A DNA stretch of 64,000 nucleotides from Pseudactinotalea suaedae (GCF_009733815.1 NZ_WNXY01000001.1:186001-250000); one strand, 5' to 3'. Shown: positions 30,587-39,707, counted from the stretch's first letter. A program made the numbers and translations. The notes: a model not told the origin generated them from the sequence alone.

Positions 30587-30781
30587 ATGCCGAAGAACAA
30601 GACGAACTCTGGCGCCAAGAAGCGATTCCGCGTCACCGGGTCCGGAAAGATCATGAAGCAGCGCGCCCGCCACGTGCACAAGTTCCAGGAGCGCAGCGCC
30701 CGCCAGGCCGCACGTCTCGTGAACGACACCCTGGTGAAGCCGTCCGACGTCAAGAACGTGAAGAAGCTGCTCGGCCTGTAG
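30587..30781 (+). CDS. rpmI: 50S ribosomal protein L35
   Basis: A 64-residue basic protein, MPKNKTNSGAKKRFRVTGSG, matching bL35 over its full length. Ribosome site GAAGAG directly before ATG 30587. Middle gene of infC-rpmI-rplT. Confidence 0.96.
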   Translation: MPKNKTNSGAKKRFRVTGSGKIMKQRARHVHKFQERSARQAARLVNDTLVKPSDVKNVKKLLGL

Positions 30782-30828
30782 GGCTCGAGCACACACTCTT
30801 CTGACAGAACCGAAGCAAGGAGAACGAC

Positions 30829-31218
30829 GTGGCACGCGTCAAGCGGGCGGTCAACGCCCAGAAGAAGCGCCGCACGACCCTCGAGCGCGCCAGCGGCTAC
30901 CGCGGCCAGCGCTCGCGGCTGTACCGCAAGGCCAAGGAGCAGGTGACGCACTCGCTCACCTACGCCTACCGCGACCGCCGGGCCCGCAAGGGTGACTTCC
31001 GCCGTCTGTGGATCCAGCGCATCAACGCGGCTGCTCGCCAGAACGGCCTGACCTACAACCGCCTCATCCAGGGCCTCAAGGCCGCTGGCGTCGAGGTCGA
31101 CCGTCGCGCGCTGGCCGAGATCGCCGTCAGCGACGCCGCCGCGTTCACCACGCTGGTCGAGGTCGCGAGGACCGCCCTCCCCGAGGACGTCAACGCCCCG
31201 GCCGCACCAGCTGCCTGA
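30829..31218 (+). CDS. rplT: 50S ribosomal protein L20
   Basis: A 129-residue bL20 ([20 protein letters not shown], then [17 protein letters not shown]). GTG start with AAGGAG seven bases upstream. The Ala/Pro-rich tail APAAPAA extends slightly beyond the usual end. Early assembly protein of the large subunit; last gene of the operon before a strong terminator. Confidence 0.96.
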   Translation: MARVKRAVNAQKKRRTTLERASGYRGQRSRLYRKAKEQVTHSLTYAYRDRRARKGDFRRLWIQRINAAARQNGLTYNRLIQGLKAAGVEVDRRALAEIAVSDAAAFTTLVEVARTALPEDVNAPAAPAA

Positions 31219-31234
31219 GCCCACCAGCTCCGAG

Positions 31235-31268
31235 GACGCCCTCGCCACCCACGGGTGGCGGGGGCGTC
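31235..31268. terminator. Bidirectional terminator hairpin after rplT
   Basis: GACGCCCTCGCCACCC and GGGTGGCGGGGGCGTC form a 16-bp stem (one T-G wobble) around a two-base turn, between rplT and the convergent DUF4232 gene. It probably serves both. Confidence 0.8.
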
Positions 31269-31280
31269 GTCACGTCCGGC

Positions 31281-32033
31281 TCAGCCGGTGCAGAGTCCGG
31301 GGTCCGGCTGCCACGGCCCCGGGTACAGGTGGCTGTTGATCGTCCAGTCGATCCAGTCGGTCGACCCCTTCGGCGGGTTCGTGACCAGGACGGCCAGCGA
31401 GCCCTCGGCGAGCTGGACGACGGCGGAGCTGACGGCCTGCGAGAGCGCGCCGGCCCGCTCGCCGGTCCATCGCAGCGGGACGACGGCGCACCCTCCCGCC
31501 GCCAACGCGACCGGCGCGGCCTCCAGGGCCGAGCCGTCCCAGCCGCGCCCCTCGGGGTCGATCTGCATCGGCAGCGGGTCGCCCCACTCGCCGCGTGCTC
31601 CCAGACCGGGCCAGCCCACCACGGTGCACGGCTGCGTCGCCTCCGCGAGCAGGTAGCCGAAGATGGTCCCGGCTGCCGCGTCGACGACCCTGAACGAGAG
31701 CGTCAGGTGCTCGGGTGCACAGGTGCTGCCGGCGTCGGCCGCGGCGGACGTCTGCAGCAGCGCGTCGATCTCGGGCTGCGTGAGCTGGTCGTCGGGCGTG
31801 ACGGGGACGTCGTCGGGGGTGTCCCAGGTGTCCGGGTAGTCGCTCTCGTGCACCTCGCCGGTCCCGGTGGGCGGTGTGCTGGTCCCGGTGCGCTCGGACC
31901 TCTCGGTCGGCACCGCTGCCGTGCGTTCGGGCTCGGTCGGGATCAGCCCCACGACCACGGCGACACCGACGACCGGGACCAGCAGCCCGAGACAGACGAT
32001 CGCCACCAGCCCCGGGTTCCGACGACGACGCAT
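31281..32033 (-). CDS. Membrane-anchored DUF4232-like protein
   Basis: A 250-residue protein with a basic start (MRRRRNPG), one hydrophobic anchor (about residues 8-30), a Thr/Pro/Glu-rich stalk, and an outer domain with four cysteines. Its beta-rich pattern (LTLSFRVVDAAAGTIFGYLLAEATQ) resembles DUF4232 domains of secreted actinobacterial proteins. ATG 32033 has AGGGTGG upstream. Function unknown. Confidence 0.72.
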   Translation of the reverse strand: MRRRRNPGLVAIVCLGLLVPVVGVAVVVGLIPTEPERTAAVPTERSERTGTSTPPTGTGEVHESDYPDTWDTPDDVPVTPDDQLTQPEIDALLQTSAAADAGSTCAPEHLTLSFRVVDAAAGTIFGYLLAEATQPCTVVGWPGLGARGEWGDPLPMQIDPEGRGWDGSALEAAPVALAAGGCAVVPLRWTGERAGALSQAVSSAVVQLAEGSLAVLVTNPPKGSTDWIDWTINSHLYPGPWQPDPGLCTG

Positions 32034-32121
32034 GGCACCACCCTGGCAGCGGCGTGTGGCCGTGGGCGTGGCGCCGCGTGGAGGGATCGGGGAGGTTCGC
32101 GCCGTGCACCACAATGGGTCG

Positions 32122-32925
32122 GTGCCCGAGATCATGACCAACCCGCGCGCGGACCGGGTGCGGGCGGTGCGTGCGCTCGCCCGCCGGTCCGCGAGGCAGC
32201 GCAGCGCGCAGTACCTCGTCGAGGGTCCGCAGGGCGTGCGTGAGGCGGTCACGCACGCCGCGGCCGAGGTGCGCGACGTCTATCTCACGGTCGAGGCGTC
32301 GCAGCGGTACCCCGAGATCGTCGACGTCGCCGTCGCCGCCGATCTCCGGACGCACCTGGTGGCCCCCGAGGTGCTCGCCGAGATGAGCCCCGACGCGCAG
32401 GGTGTGCTCGCCGTCCTTCAGGTCCTGGAGCCCGGCGACCTCGGTGCGCTGCTGGCAGGCACCCGGCTCGTCGCGTGCCTCGCGCAGGTCCGCGACCCGG
32501 GCAACGCCGGCACCGTGATCCGCGCGGCCGACGCCGCGGGTGCGGACGCCGTGGTCCTCACCGCCGAGAGCGTCGACCAGCACAACCCGAAGGTGGTGCG
32601 ATCGACCGCGGGCTCGCTGTTCCACCTCCCCGTCGTCCGGGGACCCTCGCTCGCCGAGGTGACCGACGCCGCGCGGGTGGCAGGTCTGACGGTGCTGGCG
32701 GCAGACGGTGCGGGCGAGGTCGCGCTCGACGACGCGCCGCTCGGCGCACCCGCCCTGTGGGTGTTCGGCAACGAGGCCCACGGTCTGGGCGCGGAGGCCC
32801 GTTCGCTCGCGGACGCCGTGGTGCGGATCCCGATCCACGGCAAGGCGGAGAGCCTCAACCTCGCGATGGCCGCGACCTTGTGCCTGTACGCCTCGGCGTC
32901 GGCGCAGCGGCGTGCGGCGCCATGA
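32122..32925 (+). CDS. SpoU/TrmH-family RNA 2'-O-methyltransferase
   Basis: A 267-residue SPOUT methyltransferase. An N-terminal L30e-like substrate-binding domain (YLVEGPQGVREAV) precedes the knotted domain with motif 1 DPGNAGTVIRAADAAGADAV, motif 2 LWVFGNEAHGL and motif 3 IPIHGKAESLNLAMAA. It methylates rRNA or tRNA; the exact site is unknown. GTG 32122 follows CACAAT by six bases. The ATGA overlap couples it to the next gene. SpoU genes commonly follow rplT in bacteria. Confidence 0.92.
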   Translation: MPEIMTNPRADRVRAVRALARRSARQRSAQYLVEGPQGVREAVTHAAAEVRDVYLTVEASQRYPEIVDVAVAADLRTHLVAPEVLAEMSPDAQGVLAVLQVLEPGDLGALLAGTRLVACLAQVRDPGNAGTVIRAADAAGADAVVLTAESVDQHNPKVVRSTAGSLFHLPVVRGPSLAEVTDAARVAGLTVLAADGAGEVALDDAPLGAPALWVFGNEAHGLGAEARSLADAVVRIPIHGKAESLNLAMAATLCLYASASAQRRAAP

Positions 32926-33590
32926 GCACAGCGGGCACTGCGGGCGCAGCGGGCGACCCCGCGGCGCTCGTGGCCGGTCTGCGCGACCGGGTGCTGGCGC
33001 TGGCGGCCGCGCGACCCCGCGTGCTCGTGGGTGTGGTGGGGGAGCCGGGCGCGGGGAAGTCCACGCTGACCGCCGCCCTGGCCGAGGCGCTGGTCGCGTC
33101 CGGGGTGAGCACCGTCGTCGTGCCCATGGACGGGTTCCATCTCGCGAACGTCGAGCTCGCGCGACTGGGTCGCGCCGATCGCAAGGGCGCGATCGACACC
33201 TTCGACGGCGCCGGTTACCTCGCGCTGCTGCGGCGCCTCCGGGACCCCGACGAGGGCGTGGTCTACGCGCCCATGTACGTGCGCGGACAGGTCGAGTCCT
33301 CGATCGGCTCCGCGATCCCGGTCGCGCCCGACGTGCGCGTCGTGCTGACCGAGGGCAACTACCTGCTGGTCGAGGCGGAGCCGTGGCGGCAGGTGCGCGC
33401 GGTGCTCGACGAGACCTGGTTCGTCGACGTCGACCCCGAGCTCCGCCGTCGGCGACTGTTCGAGCGGCACGTGGCGAACGGCAAGAGCACCGAACGGGCG
33501 AGCGCCTTCACGTTCGGCTCGGACGAGCTCAACGCCCGGCTGGTGTCGCAGACGCGCGAGCTGGCCGACCTGGTGGTGCCGTGGGCGTGA
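32922..33590 (+). CDS. Nucleoside/nucleotide kinase family protein (uridine kinase-like)
   Basis: A 222-residue P-loop kinase with Walker A GVVGEPGAGKSTLTAAL near residue 38, VVPMDGFHLAN, DTFDGAGYL, and the lid region ELRRRRLFERHVANGKS. It resembles uridine kinase/pantothenate kinase-like proteins, sometimes annotated as fructose-transport-associated kinases. Substrate uncertain. Starts at an ATGA overlap. Confidence 0.82.
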   Translation: MSTAGTAGAAGDPAALVAGLRDRVLALAAARPRVLVGVVGEPGAGKSTLTAALAEALVASGVSTVVVPMDGFHLANVELARLGRADRKGAIDTFDGAGYLALLRRLRDPDEGVVYAPMYVRGQVESSIGSAIPVAPDVRVVLTEGNYLLVEAEPWRQVRAVLDETWFVDVDPELRRRRLFERHVANGKSTERASAFTFGSDELNARLVSQTRELADLVVPWA

Positions 33591-34144
33591 GGCTGTTCGC
33601 GGCGCTGGTGCCGCCACCACCCGTGCTCGACCACCTGGAGCGCGCCCTCGACGCTGTGCGCTCCAGACCGGCAGCGGCGCTGCGCTGGGTCCCGCGCGAG
33701 AACCTGCACCTCACGCTCGCCTTCTACGGCGACGTGCCCGAGGGGGCGGTCCCGGACGTGGCCGCAGGGCTGGAGCTGCTGGCCGAGCGCACCGCAGCTC
33801 CCGAGATCTGGCTCAGCGGAGCGGGCGCGTTCTCCGGGCGCACGCTCTGGTGCGGTGTGTCCGGTGACGTCGGGGGAGTGCAGCGGCTGATGGTCGGTGC
33901 CGGCGTCGCGGTCGCCGAACGCGCGGAGGACGTCCCGCCGCGGCCGCACATGACCGTGGCACGGTCGGGACGGCGGGCTCGCGGGCTCGGGGACGCCGTG
34001 CTCGGCGACACGGTGCGCGCGCTGTCGGTCTACCGCGGACCGCTGTGGCGGGCCGAGGAGATCGTGCTGCTGTCCTCGCACCTCGGCGACGGGCCGGCAG
34101 GTGCGCCCCGGTACGTCCTGGAGGCCAGCGTCCCGCTGGCCTGA
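33587..34144 (+). CDS. thpR: RNA 2',3'-cyclic phosphodiesterase (2H family)
   Basis: A 185-residue LigT/ThpR-like 2H phosphoesterase. Both catalytic HxTx motifs are present: HLTLAF near residue 44 and HMTVAR near 123, with the N-terminal RLFAALVPP. It opens 2',3'-cyclic phosphates on RNA. GTG 33587 overlaps the kinase stop; GTG 33581 two codons earlier is also possible. End of the three-gene RNA/nucleotide unit. Confidence 0.88.
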   Translation: MRLFAALVPPPPVLDHLERALDAVRSRPAAALRWVPRENLHLTLAFYGDVPEGAVPDVAAGLELLAERTAAPEIWLSGAGAFSGRTLWCGVSGDVGGVQRLMVGAGVAVAERAEDVPPRPHMTVARSGRRARGLGDAVLGDTVRALSVYRGPLWRAEEIVLLSSHLGDGPAGAPRYVLEASVPLA

Positions 34145-34146
34145 CG

Positions 34147-35208
34147 TCAGGCCCCGAAGATGTCGCCGAGGTCGTAGCTGACCGGCTCCTCGAGCTGGTC
34201 GAAGGTGCACGAGCGCGGCTCCCGGTCGGGGCGCCACCGGTTGAACTGCGCCATGTGCCGGAAGCGGCCGCCCTGCATGTGCTCGTACCGCACCTCGACG
34301 ACCCGCTCGGGCCGCAGCGGCACGAACGAGAGGTCCTTGCCGTTGTTCCACCGGCTGCCCTCGCCGCTACGCGGCGTGCGCGTGCCCGCCTCCTGCGCCG
34401 CCCAGGCCCAGGGGTGCTCGTCGAAGCTGGTGACCAGCTCCTGCATCTCGATGAACAGCTCCTTGCGGCGCGCAGCCGGGAACGAGCCGATGACCCCGAC
34501 GGAGGCGAGGTCGCCGGCGTCGTCGTAGAGGCCGAGCAGCAGCGAGCCGATCGAGTCCGGACCGGAGGTGTGGACGCGGTAGCCGGCCACCACGCAGTCG
34601 GCGGTGCGCTGGTGCTTGACCTTCGTCATGGTGCGCTTGTCCGGCTGGTAGGTGCCCTCGAGCGGCTTGGCGATCACGCCGTCGAGCCCGGCGCCCTCGA
34701 ACTGCTCGAACCACGACCGGGCGACATCGGCGTCGTGGGTGATCGGCGTCAGGTGCACCGGGGCCGCGGCATCGGCCAGGGCGTCCTCCAGCCGTGCGCG
34801 CCGGTCGGCGAAGGAGAGCCCGGTGAGGTCCTCGTCGCCCAGGGCCAGCAGGTCGAAGGCGACGAAGCTGGCCGGGGTCTCGGCCGCGAGTCGCTTGACC
34901 CGGCTCGCGGCCGGGTGCACGCGCTGCTGCAGCACCTCGAACTCGAGCCGGTCCTCGACCACGACCACGATCTCGCCGTCGACCACGCACCGCTCGGGCA
35001 GCTGCGCTCGCGCGGCCTCCACCACGTCCGGGAAGTACCGCGTCATCGGCTTGGTGTTGCGGGAGCCGATCTCCACCTCGTCGCCGTCGCGGAAGATGAT
35101 CGAGCGGAAGCCGTCCCACTTCGGCTCGTACGCGACGCCGCCGGTGGGGATCTCTTTCGCTGCCTTCGCCAGCATCGGCTTGACCGGCGGCATCACGGGA
35201 AGGTCCAT
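34147..35208 (-). CDS. ligC: ATP-dependent DNA ligase LigC
   Basis: A 353-residue ATP-dependent ligase with adenylation motif I YEPKWDGFR (nucleophile Lys near residue 29), motif III FVAFDLLAL, motif IV GLDGVIAKP and motif V KVKHQRTADCVV, then an OB fold. This matches the actinobacterial LigC group that supports alternative end joining and base-excision repair. ATG 35208 gives the typical MDLPVMPPVKPMLAK start and follows CACGAT by seven bases; ATG 35217 is in frame. A LigD-type polymerase is encoded 4.5 kb away on the same strand. Confidence 0.93.
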   Translation of the reverse strand: MDLPVMPPVKPMLAKAAKEIPTGGVAYEPKWDGFRSIIFRDGDEVEIGSRNTKPMTRYFPDVVEAARAQLPERCVVDGEIVVVVEDRLEFEVLQQRVHPAASRVKRLAAETPASFVAFDLLALGDEDLTGLSFADRRARLEDALADAAAPVHLTPITHDADVARSWFEQFEGAGLDGVIAKPLEGTYQPDKRTMTKVKHQRTADCVVAGYRVHTSGPDSIGSLLLGLYDDAGDLASVGVIGSFPAARRKELFIEMQELVTSFDEHPWAWAAQEAGTRTPRSGEGSRWNNGKDLSFVPLRPERVVEVRYEHMQGGRFRHMAQFNRWRPDREPRSCTFDQLEEPVSYDLGDIFGA

Positions 35209-35271
35209 GCCCGTCATCGTGCCATCAGACGGCGCGCGACGGACGATGCCCGGGCCCGGCCTCCGCTCGGC

Positions 35272-36210
35272 TCACCCGACGTCGAGGGCGGTCATCTCGT
35301 CGGCGCTCAGCTGGGTCGTGACCCCGGTCCAGGCCTGCTCGAGCTGGTCGACGCTGCTCACGCCCACGATGGGGGTGAGCGCGGGTCGTCCCGATCGGAG
35401 CCAGGCCAGCACCACCTGCCCGGGTCGGAGGCCACGCCGGTCGGCCACCGCGGCGAGAGCAGCGCGCCGCCGGTCGTTGCCGGTGTGCTGGTACTCCTCC
35501 GAGAGCGGGCGGTCGGACCGGTCGTAGCTGCCGAGCAGCGTGGCGGTGTAGACCCAGCCGGCCACGTCGGGGTTGCGGCGGAGGAGGTCGAGACCGTCCT
35601 GGGTGAGCATGCCGAGGGGAAGAGGTTGCCCCTCGACGGGTACGCCAGGCAGCGGCTGGAAGTAGGAGTACCGCTGCTGATAGCCGCTGACCGTGGGCAG
35701 TCCGGCGCGCTCGGCGGCAGCTCGGATGCGCTCCACCAGCCAGCTCGGGTGGTTCGACACGCCGTAGCGGCCCACCAGCTTCTCGGTCACCAGCCCGCCG
35801 AACGTCGCGACCAGGTCCTCGACCGGCACGGTCGGGTCCTCGACGTGCGCCCAGTACAGATCGACGGCGTCCACGCCCAGCCGTTCGAGGCTGTCCTGCA
35901 ACGCCGCGCGAACGGTGTCGGTCCCGAGCCCCTCGAGGTGGTCCGGGAAGCCACCCACCCGCGTGGGTCTGGCACCGACCTTGGTGGAGAGCAGGACCGG
36001 CGCCCCAGGGTTGGACCGCAACCAGCGGCCGAGGACCGCCTCGCTCTGGCCGCCGATACCGCTGTCGTCGGCCCAGAAGCTGTAGTTGTTCGAGGTGTCC
36101 AGCCAGCGCCCGCCCAGCTCGACGTACCGATCGAGCAGGGTGAAGCAGGTCGCCTCCTCGACCCGGGTGCCGAAGTACATGGTGCCCAGTGCCATCGCTG
36201 AGTTGTCCAT
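35272..36210 (-). CDS. Aldo/keto reductase
   Basis: A 312-residue (alpha/beta)8 NADPH-dependent reductase. ALGTMYFGTRVEE, WLDTSNNYSFW with the catalytic Asp/Tyr region, LLSTKVGAR (Lys) and DLYWAHVED (His) give the full catalytic tetrad, and GRYGVSNHPSWLV supports the family. Substrate unknown. ATG 36210 is chosen because the family homology starts there, with AAGACT six bases upstream on the reverse strand. Confidence 0.88.
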   Translation of the reverse strand: MDNSAMALGTMYFGTRVEEATCFTLLDRYVELGGRWLDTSNNYSFWADDSGIGGQSEAVLGRWLRSNPGAPVLLSTKVGARPTRVGGFPDHLEGLGTDTVRAALQDSLERLGVDAVDLYWAHVEDPTVPVEDLVATFGGLVTEKLVGRYGVSNHPSWLVERIRAAAERAGLPTVSGYQQRYSYFQPLPGVPVEGQPLPLGMLTQDGLDLLRRNPDVAGWVYTATLLGSYDRSDRPLSEEYQHTGNDRRRAALAAVADRRGLRPGQVVLAWLRSGRPALTPIVGVSSVDQLEQAWTGVTTQLSADEMTALDVG

Positions 36211-36281
36211 GACTCCAGTCTTGTCACGAAGGCGGAGCGTGAGCATCCCGTTTTTCGGGGACGCCGGAGCTGGGGTCCCCC

Positions 36282-36579
36282 TCAGGCCTCGTCGAGCGAG
36301 CTGACGATCCTCGCGACGTGACCGGTCTCGAGGGCGACCCACACGGCGCCGTCGGGCCCGATCGTCAGGCCGTGAGGCTCCGACGCCGCCGAGGGAAGGT
36401 CGTGCTCGACGATCTCGCCGCCGGCCGTCAGGTGACCGACGCGGTTGCTGCCCCACTCGGTGAACCAGCACTCACCGGCCCCGGCGGCCGAGCTGGCTGG
36501 CCGCGATCTCGACGAACCCCAGCGCGTCGCCGTCGCTGGCGATGCCGACCGGCGCCGCGTCCGGCTGTGATGCCGTCAC
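36282..36579 (-). pseudogene. Decayed streptogramin (virginiamycin B) lyase-like gene
   Basis: No intact gene lies here, but two fragments of a Vgb-type beta-propeller are readable on the reverse strand in different frames. From GTG 36579, which overlaps the DUF2071 stop, comes PVGIASDGDALGFVEIAASQ, ending at a TGA near 36471. From about 36477 in another frame come ECWFTEWGSNRVGHLTAGGE and EPHGLTIGPDGAVWVALETG, ending at TGA 36282-36284. About 20 residues of a blade that should join them are missing, so an internal deletion with frameshift is likely, and most of the propeller is absent. Confidence 0.65.
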
Positions 36580-37280
36580 AGCGCGGCCGGCGAGCCGAAC
36601 CGTGCGCTGACACCGGGACTGAAGGCGACGTGATCGGGTGGCCGGCCGGCGACCTCGGGGAAGCCGGCGGCGGGCACGAGGTCGTCGTCCAGCGTCGTCA
36701 CCGTCGCAGCCCGCAGCGGCCACGCCTCGTGCGTGTTCGGCAGGTGCCAGGTGCGCCCGAGGCGTGGGGCGAACAGCGCCCAGCGCTCGGTGAGGAACCT
36801 TGCCAGCTCGTCGTGCTCCAGGGCGACACCGTCGACGGGCCGGATCGAGAGGCGGGAGCGCAGCCGCGGCTCACCGGAGCGCGGCAGCAGCGTCACGTAG
36901 GCGTGCCCCGCGCCCGTGCGGCGATGTGCCGCCCTCGCCCAGCGGTAGGGGAGGCCCACGGCCCGCCCGCTCGCGGCCATCATCGCCGAGCTCACGTCCA
37001 TGCTCAGGAACACCACGCCGGCCCGGCCACGCTCGTCGACGGCGTAGAGGCGCACGTTGGTCTCGACGAACGGGCGCAGCAACGCAGGTCCGCGCGCGAG
37101 CCCCGCTCCGACCAACCGGAAACAGACGAGCCCGACGTAGGTCTCGCCGTCGAGCTGGTGCGGTCGCAACCCGGCGGGCAGCTGAGCGGCGGCTCGCTCG
37201 ACATCCACACGCCAGTGCATGAACGTCACGTCGAGCCAGCGCTGGCGCAGCAGCGGCGGACCCGGCAGCGGTGGGCTCAA
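36576..37280 (-). CDS. DUF2071 (YqjF-like) protein
   Basis: A 234-residue protein with the DUF2071 pattern: LRQRWLDVTFMHWRVDVERA, LPAGLRPHQLDGETYVGLVCFRL, then FVETNVRLYAVDERGRAGVVFLSMD and YRWAR. Function unknown. It starts at TTG 37280, overlapping the preceding TGA (TTGA), and its own stop overlaps the remnant lyase gene, so all three once formed an operon. Confidence 0.85.
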   Translation of the reverse strand: MSPPLPGPPLLRQRWLDVTFMHWRVDVERAAAQLPAGLRPHQLDGETYVGLVCFRLVGAGLARGPALLRPFVETNVRLYAVDERGRAGVVFLSMDVSSAMMAASGRAVGLPYRWARAAHRRTGAGHAYVTLLPRSGEPRLRSRLSIRPVDGVALEHDELARFLTERWALFAPRLGRTWHLPNTHEAWPLRAATVTTLDDDLVPAAGFPEVAGRPPDHVAFSPGVSARFGSPAAL

Positions 37281-37798
37281 GCGGCGGCGTCCTGCCGTGT
37301 CGGGTCCTTCTCACCCTTCTTGGCGGCCCCGATCATGAACTCCCAGACCAGCCCGTGGGCGAGCACGATCAGGAGGATCAGCAGCACGGCCTCGGCCTGG
37401 ATCGGCTTGATCCCCAGCGGCGTCGCGAGCTGCGGGGCGGCGCCCACCACGGCCACCAGCGCATAGACGACGGCCACCACCCAGCGGTTCCGCATCAACG
37501 GGCCCTGGAGGACCGTCGCGTTCCGCTGCGAACGGAGCAGCCGGAGCGTCGAGACCACGCCGATGATCGCGACGAGGACGAAGCTCGCGCGCCAGATCGC
37601 CGGCATCTCGGTGCCACCGACCTGGGCGAACAGGCCCATCAGCGCAGGCAGCAGGAACGAGACGTAGACGCCGCCGACCACGCCGCGCAGCTGCGGGTCA
37701 CGCATCCAGTCCTCGTGCCGCTGGACGACGCCCCACCACAGCCCGAGGAGCGTGAAGCAGGTCGCCGAGAACAACGCGTAGAAGGTGTTGACGTCCAT
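37277..37798 (-). CDS. Small integral membrane protein, unknown function
   Basis: A 173-residue protein with about five hydrophobic helices (near residues 6-26, 42-62, 70-88, 104-124 and 134-156) and a charged Lys-rich C-terminus. No family recognised. ATG 37798 follows GAGGAA at a good distance. First gene of an operon with DUF2071. Confidence 0.72.
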   Translation of the reverse strand: MDVNTFYALFSATCFTLLGLWWGVVQRHEDWMRDPQLRGVVGGVYVSFLLPALMGLFAQVGGTEMPAIWRASFVLVAIIGVVSTLRLLRSQRNATVLQGPLMRNRWVVAVVYALVAVVGAAPQLATPLGIKPIQAEAVLLILLIVLAHGLVWEFMIGAAKKGEKDPTRQDAAA

Positions 37799-37865
37799 CG
37801 CACTTCCTCACCTCGGGTGCGTGGATTGTCGACCCCAGGCGGGTACCGCGGCAAGGGGGCGTCGA

Positions 37866-39707
37866 TCAGGAGCGTCGCCGCGCGGCGGCCACCTCCACGA
37901 GCTGTGCCTCGAGCGCGGCGATCAGGGTGCGGGCGTCGTGGGGGCCGCGGTGCCGGGCCGAGTTGAGGAAGAACGTCGGGGTGCCGTTCGCGCCGCTGGC
38001 CAGGGCGCTCTGCTCGTCGCGCGCGATGATCTGCAGGAGCTCCTCGTCGTGGCAGTCGGCGTCGAACCGCTCCAGGTCCAGACCCACGCTCACGGCGTAC
38101 TCGCGCAGGTCCTCCGGCTCCAGCCGGGCCTGGTTGGCGAACAGCATGTCGTGCATCTCCCAGAACCGGTCCTGGCGGGAGGCTGCCTCCGCCGCGATGG
38201 CCGCGATCCGTGCGTGCGGGTGGTACTGGTCCAGCGGGAGGTGTCGCGCGACGTACCGGACGCGGTCGCCGAAGTGCTCGTGCAGGTCCTTCCACATCCC
38301 CGTGGCCCTGGCGCAGAACGGGCACTCGAAGTCCAGGTACTCCACGATCGTGATCTGGGCGTCGACCGGTCCGCGGATGTGATCGCGTGCCGGCTCGACG
38401 TCCGGGGTGAGGGTCATCGGCAGGTCGGCCGACGTCTCGCCCCACTTCACCCTGGCGGCCTTGAAGATGAACCAGCCGAGGGCCGTGGCCAGCACCATGG
38501 CGAACAGGACGCCGATCGTCGCGTGGTCGGCCTGCTCGCCCTCCAGCGACAGACCGATGATCAGCAGGGCCATGGTGAACCCGATGCCGGAGAGGGCGGC
38601 GCCGCCGAGCACGCTGCCCGGTCCGACGCCGTCGGGCAGTCGGCCGAGCCGCAGCCGGACTGCGGCCCAGGCGCCCAGGCCGATGCCGGCGAGCTTGCCG
38701 ACGACCAGGCCGGCCACGACCGCCCACGTGATCGGCGAGCTCAGCGCGGCGCCGAGAACCCCGCCACGCAGGTCCACCCCGGCGTTCGCGAGCGCGAACA
38801 CGGGGACCACCACGAGCGAGACCGGGCTGCGCAGCGCGTCGTGGAGCCGCTCGTTGACCGAGATCGAGCGAGCCAGTCCGGCGCGCACGGTGCGGGCCAC
38901 ACGGGCCTCGGGCGACTGCCAGTAGTCGCGGAAGAGCACCTTGGCGTCCTCCACGTAGCGGCGCTGGGTGAACGCGGCCGGCACCAGCAGCCCTGCCGCC
39001 ATCCCGGCGAGGGAGGGGTGCACGCCGGAGAGCAGGGTCGCGCCCCACAGCACCGCGACCAGCAGCACGTACGGCGCGCTGCGCCACTCGCTGGAGCGGC
39101 TGAGCAGCGCGAGCAGCACGAGCGTGACGAGCGCGACCAGCAGCGGCGCCAGCATCAGGTCCTCGGTGTAGACGATGCCGATGATGCTGACCGCGAGGAA
39201 GTCGTCCACCACGGTCAGCGTCAGCAGGAACACCCGCAGCTGGTTCGACATCGCGGGTCCGACCAGCGCCAGCACGCCCAGCAGGAACGCGGTGTCGGTG
39301 CCGATCACCACACCCCAGCCCCGCGGCGCCTCCGCTCCGGCGATCGCGAGGTAGATCAGGGCCGGCAGCGCCACGCCCACGAGCCCGGCGACGAGGGGGA
39401 CCAGCGCCCGGCGGCGCTCCCGCAGCGAGCCGACCGCGAGCTCCTGCCGGACCTCCAGGCCGATGAGGAAGAAGAACAGCACCATCAGGCCGTCGTTGAC
39501 CCAGTGATGCAGGTCCAGCTCGATGCTGGCGTCGCCGAGATGGATGCCCAGCGGCGTGTGCCACAGTGCCTCGTAGCTGCCCGACCAGGGCGAGTTCGCC
39601 CAGATCAGTGCGATCAGCGCGAACCCCGCGAGCAGCAGCGCGGCCCCGGTCTCGGTGCGCAGGCGATCGATCAGTGCGGTGAGCCAGTCGGGACGGTTCT
39701 CGTGCAC
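37866..39707 (-). CDS. nhaA: NhaA-type Na+/H+ antiporter fused to a DsbA-like thioredoxin domain
   Basis: A 613-residue fusion. Residues 1-400 are an NhaA antiporter: LFFFLIGLEVRQEL, GTDTAFLLGVL and the paired aspartates in LTVVDDFLAVSIIG, with 12 membrane helices. Residues about 425-610 are a thioredoxin/DsbA domain: ITIVEYLDFECPFC with the CPFC active site, HPHARIAAIAAEAA, and the cis-Pro loop GTPTFF. The second domain has no signal of its own. GTG 39707 gives the normal NhaA start; the frame is open further upstream but that part overlaps the polymerase gene. The gene lies 11 bases after the polymerase stop. Confidence 0.9.
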   Translation of the reverse strand: MHENRPDWLTALIDRLRTETGAALLLAGFALIALIWANSPWSGSYEALWHTPLGIHLGDASIELDLHHWVNDGLMVLFFFLIGLEVRQELAVGSLRERRRALVPLVAGLVGVALPALIYLAIAGAEAPRGWGVVIGTDTAFLLGVLALVGPAMSNQLRVFLLTLTVVDDFLAVSIIGIVYTEDLMLAPLLVALVTLVLLALLSRSSEWRSAPYVLLVAVLWGATLLSGVHPSLAGMAAGLLVPAAFTQRRYVEDAKVLFRDYWQSPEARVARTVRAGLARSISVNERLHDALRSPVSLVVVPVFALANAGVDLRGGVLGAALSSPITWAVVAGLVVGKLAGIGLGAWAAVRLRLGRLPDGVGPGSVLGGAALSGIGFTMALLIIGLSLEGEQADHATIGVLFAMVLATALGWFIFKAARVKWGETSADLPMTLTPDVEPARDHIRGPVDAQITIVEYLDFECPFCARATGMWKDLHEHFGDRVRYVARHLPLDQYHPHARIAAIAAEAASRQDRFWEMHDMLFANQARLEPEDLREYAVSVGLDLERFDADCHDEELLQIIARDEQSALASGANGTPTFFLNSARHRGPHDARTLIAALEAQLVEVAAARRRS

